From NCBI RefSeq assembly GCF_030816115.1, contig NZ_JAUSXQ010000001.1, positions 4,321,001 to 4,385,000 on the forward strand: DNA of 64,000 nucleotides, read 5' to 3'. Below the pieces are notes generated by a model, which worked only from the letters and a program-made list of their open reading frames with translations, had not been told where the DNA came from and searched no databases. This document shows positions 62,252 through 64,000 of the stretch, in pieces. The stretch is from Chryseobacterium sp. W4I1 (lineage in GTDB: Bacteria > Bacteroidota > Bacteroidia > Flavobacteriales > Weeksellaceae). Both the position numbers and the translations under genes were made by a program. The first letter of the stretch is position 1; every line of letters starts with the position of its first letter.

Positions 62252-63838
62252 ATGAAAAGCTTTTTAATAACAGCATCAATTTTTTTGGGAATATGTTTCA
62301 TCTATATTCTGTTAATGCTTTCCGGAACTGAAAACAATTTCACCTATGTTTTAGATGATGCCTATATTCATCTGGCAATGGCTAAAAATTTTGCTTTTCA
62401 TGGTATGTGGGGTATAACGGAATATTCTTATTCTTCGTCTTCATCATCACCCTTATTTACATTTGTTTTAAGTGCTTTGATTTTTATTTTTGGAAATCAT
62501 GAGCTCTTACCATTGATATTTAACTTTGGGTGTACCTTTTTTATTATTTATTTTCTGAACAGATATTATTCTGATCTTTTTAAGCAGAATAAGTCTATTG
62601 TCTTTACGAGTATTTTCACCTTTTTATTTGCTTCCATTCATTTGCTTATTTTTTCGGGAATGGAGCATGTGCTTCAGGTGCTTGTTTTTATTATTAATAT
62701 TTACTTCTTTGAAAAGTGGAGAATATGTGATTTCAAAAAATCATCCTATTCAGCCTGGTTCTATTGTACACTTGCTTTACTGGGGCTGATCCGTTTTGAA
62801 AGTATGTTCTATTTTTTATCGCTTGCCTTTGTTTTTCTTTTACTGAGAAAATTTAAGCAAAGTGGCCTGTTATTATTCTTTGGCTTTCTTCCGGTTTTGG
62901 TTTTTTGTTATTTTACTTATCAGAAAACTGGCTATCTTCTTCCTAATTCTGTGATGGTTAAAGGAACCAAGCTGGATTTAACCGGAGATTTACTGCAGCA
63001 GATAACCGATATCATTTTATATAAATTAATAAAACAACCTTATTTTCAGCTAGCAGCTTTTTTTCCACTATGTCTTGCTGCTTTTTTGCTTTTTAAGGAT
63101 TATAAAAATAAATTAACCTTCCATGATATAGTTTTAAATAACTTTCTTCTGATTGTATTAATTTTTAATTTATTTATCCAGGCTGTTTTTGGACAGTTTA
63201 CTAATTTCTATAGATATGAAGCTTATTTGTTGGTTGGTTTTTCAATGGTTATTATTCCAAAAGTAAAGAGCTTGTTTGTTCAGAAAAACTTTTTATTACA
63301 ACGATACAGGATTCCTGTAATTTTAATCGTATTAATATTGATGACACTGGTTCTTAAAGTAAATCTGGTCAATAAGCTGATTATAACAGGAAGCAAGAAT
63401 ATCTACGAACAGCAGATTCAGTCCACAAGATTTTTAAAAAAATATTACAACAATTCAAAAGTTGTTGCCAATGATATAGGGGCTATATGTTATTTTACAG
63501 ATATTCATCTGCTGGATGTTGCTGGATTAGGCTCAAAAGAAATGGTTCCTTTTAAAGTAAAACGAAAAGGACTAGATGATCAATTTGAAGAATTCCTGAA
63601 GCAGTTTTCTGCACAAAATCATTATCAGCTTGCTATAATATATGATGAATGGTTGAATGGCCATGTTCCCAAGAACTGGAAGAAGGTCGCTATTTTAAAA
63701 ATAAAAGATGTAAATGCTGTTTTAGGGAGGGATCATTTGTCTATTTATTCAGTAGACCCCAATATTCATTATTCCTTAAAACAAAATGTAAAGAGCTTTC
63801 ACTGGAACAAAAACATACAGGTAAAAATAATAGAATAA
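62252..63838 (+). CDS. GT-C-like polytopic membrane protein (putative glycosyltransferase)
   Basis: The product from the ATG at 62252 is 528 residues; the frame is open to 62144 but the extra residues are hydrophilic and overlap the dps promoter. About ten membrane segments are seen. An Asp pair lies after the first one (FTYVLDDAYIHLAMAKNF), as in GT-C glycosyltransferases such as arabinofuranosyltransferase-like proteins, where this Asp is catalytic. A large C-terminal soluble part follows (VVANDIGAICYFTDIHLLDVAG). The donor is probably a lipid-linked sugar. The acceptor is unknown. Confidence 0.75.
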   Translation: MKSFLITASIFLGICFIYILLMLSGTENNFTYVLDDAYIHLAMAKNFAFHGMWGITEYSYSSSSSSPLFTFVLSALIFIFGNHELLPLIFNFGCTFFIIYFLNRYYSDLFKQNKSIVFTSIFTFLFASIHLLIFSGMEHVLQVLVFIINIYFFEKWRICDFKKSSYSAWFYCTLALLGLIRFESMFYFLSLAFVFLLLRKFKQSGLLLFFGFLPVLVFCYFTYQKTGYLLPNSVMVKGTKLDLTGDLLQQITDIILYKLIKQPYFQLAAFFPLCLAAFLLFKDYKNKLTFHDIVLNNFLLIVLIFNLFIQAVFGQFTNFYRYEAYLLVGFSMVIIPKVKSLFVQKNFLLQRYRIPVILIVLILMTLVLKVNLVNKLIITGSKNIYEQQIQSTRFLKKYYNNSKVVANDIGAICYFTDIHLLDVAGLGSKEMVPFKVKRKGLDDQFEEFLKQFSAQNHYQLAIIYDEWLNGHVPKNWKKVAILKIKDVNAVLGRDHLSIYSVDPNIHYSLKQNVKSFHWNKNIQVKIIE

Positions 63839-64000
63839 AATTTTACAATTATTTAATAGATAGTCTTTAAAGAGAAAATGTCGTTTCTTTTTTGCATTTT
63901 CTCAATATACATCAGCAGTCTCATATTTGGCTGTTAAGACACAAGATCTTTTTCATCTAAGTGTTTGATTTTAATTTTTCTATAAGTTTTGTAGATTGGA
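63839..64000. other. Intergenic stretch at the window end
   Basis: These 162 bases hold no convincing gene or hairpin. They are AT-rich and continue beyond the window. Confidence 0.5.

Overview
The window is chromosomal DNA of a low-GC member of the Bacteroidota, most likely a Chryseobacterium-like flavobacterium. The signs are TAnnTTTG promoter elements in front of many genes, SusC/SusD and other TonB-dependent receptors, several proteins ending in type IX secretion (T9SS) sorting domains, a GYDIA-type GHMP kinase, a double-glycine leader peptide of Bacteroidota type and a conserved Rhs core. The genus is inferred from remembered similarity, not from a search.

Layout. 1-6.1 kb is housekeeping: the 3' part of a LysM/periplasmic-binding protein, fabD with a GHMP kinase, pckA and convergent aroQ. 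6.2-10.9 kb is a SAM-I riboswitch driving a SusC/SusD pair. 10.9-14.7 kb is an accessory island: a decayed Rhs polymorphic toxin with an HExxH C-terminal domain, an immunity-type lipoprotein 1 nt downstream, and a second lipoprotein pair that ends in a near copy of the same terminator. 14.9-23.5 kb is a metal-efflux island: a small Cys-rich protein, a fused RND pump-TolC protein, its adaptor, a Fur-family regulator and a P-type ATPase. The same 7-1-7 palindrome precedes both transporters at the same distance from the -7 box.

23.9-29.8 kb looks like a copper-handling region: two paralogous CxGKC proteins, a YHS lipoprotein, SCO, an exported Fe/Mn superoxide dismutase, and an overlapping MbnP-MbnH-barrel operon. 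29.9-37 kb is a cobalamin-riboswitch operon with a BtuB-like receptor, a BtuG-like propeller lipoprotein, another surface lipoprotein and a T9SS-exported propeller protein. 37-41 kb holds two tandem secreted paralogues, a frameshifted MFS transporter and a FadR-type regulator with palindromic operators in front of both.

41-64 kb is mostly core: three tRNA-Glu, rpsT, an amidase, lptD, ridA, an HtrA protease, a TrhO with an extra C-terminal domain, 5-formyl-THF cyclo-ligase, a TrmH-family methyltransferase, rmuC, pncB, dps and a GT-C-like membrane protein. Between these lie a putative anchored regulator split by a 4-bp duplication, a secreted GEVED protein, a GG-leader Cys-rich peptide, a class-C-type serine hydrolase and a frameshifted YciI-like protein. 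Four loci carry frame disruptions: Rhs, the MFS transporter, the regulator and YciI. Two of these sit in A6 tracts and could be sequencing errors. No CRISPR array, IS element or prophage was recognised.
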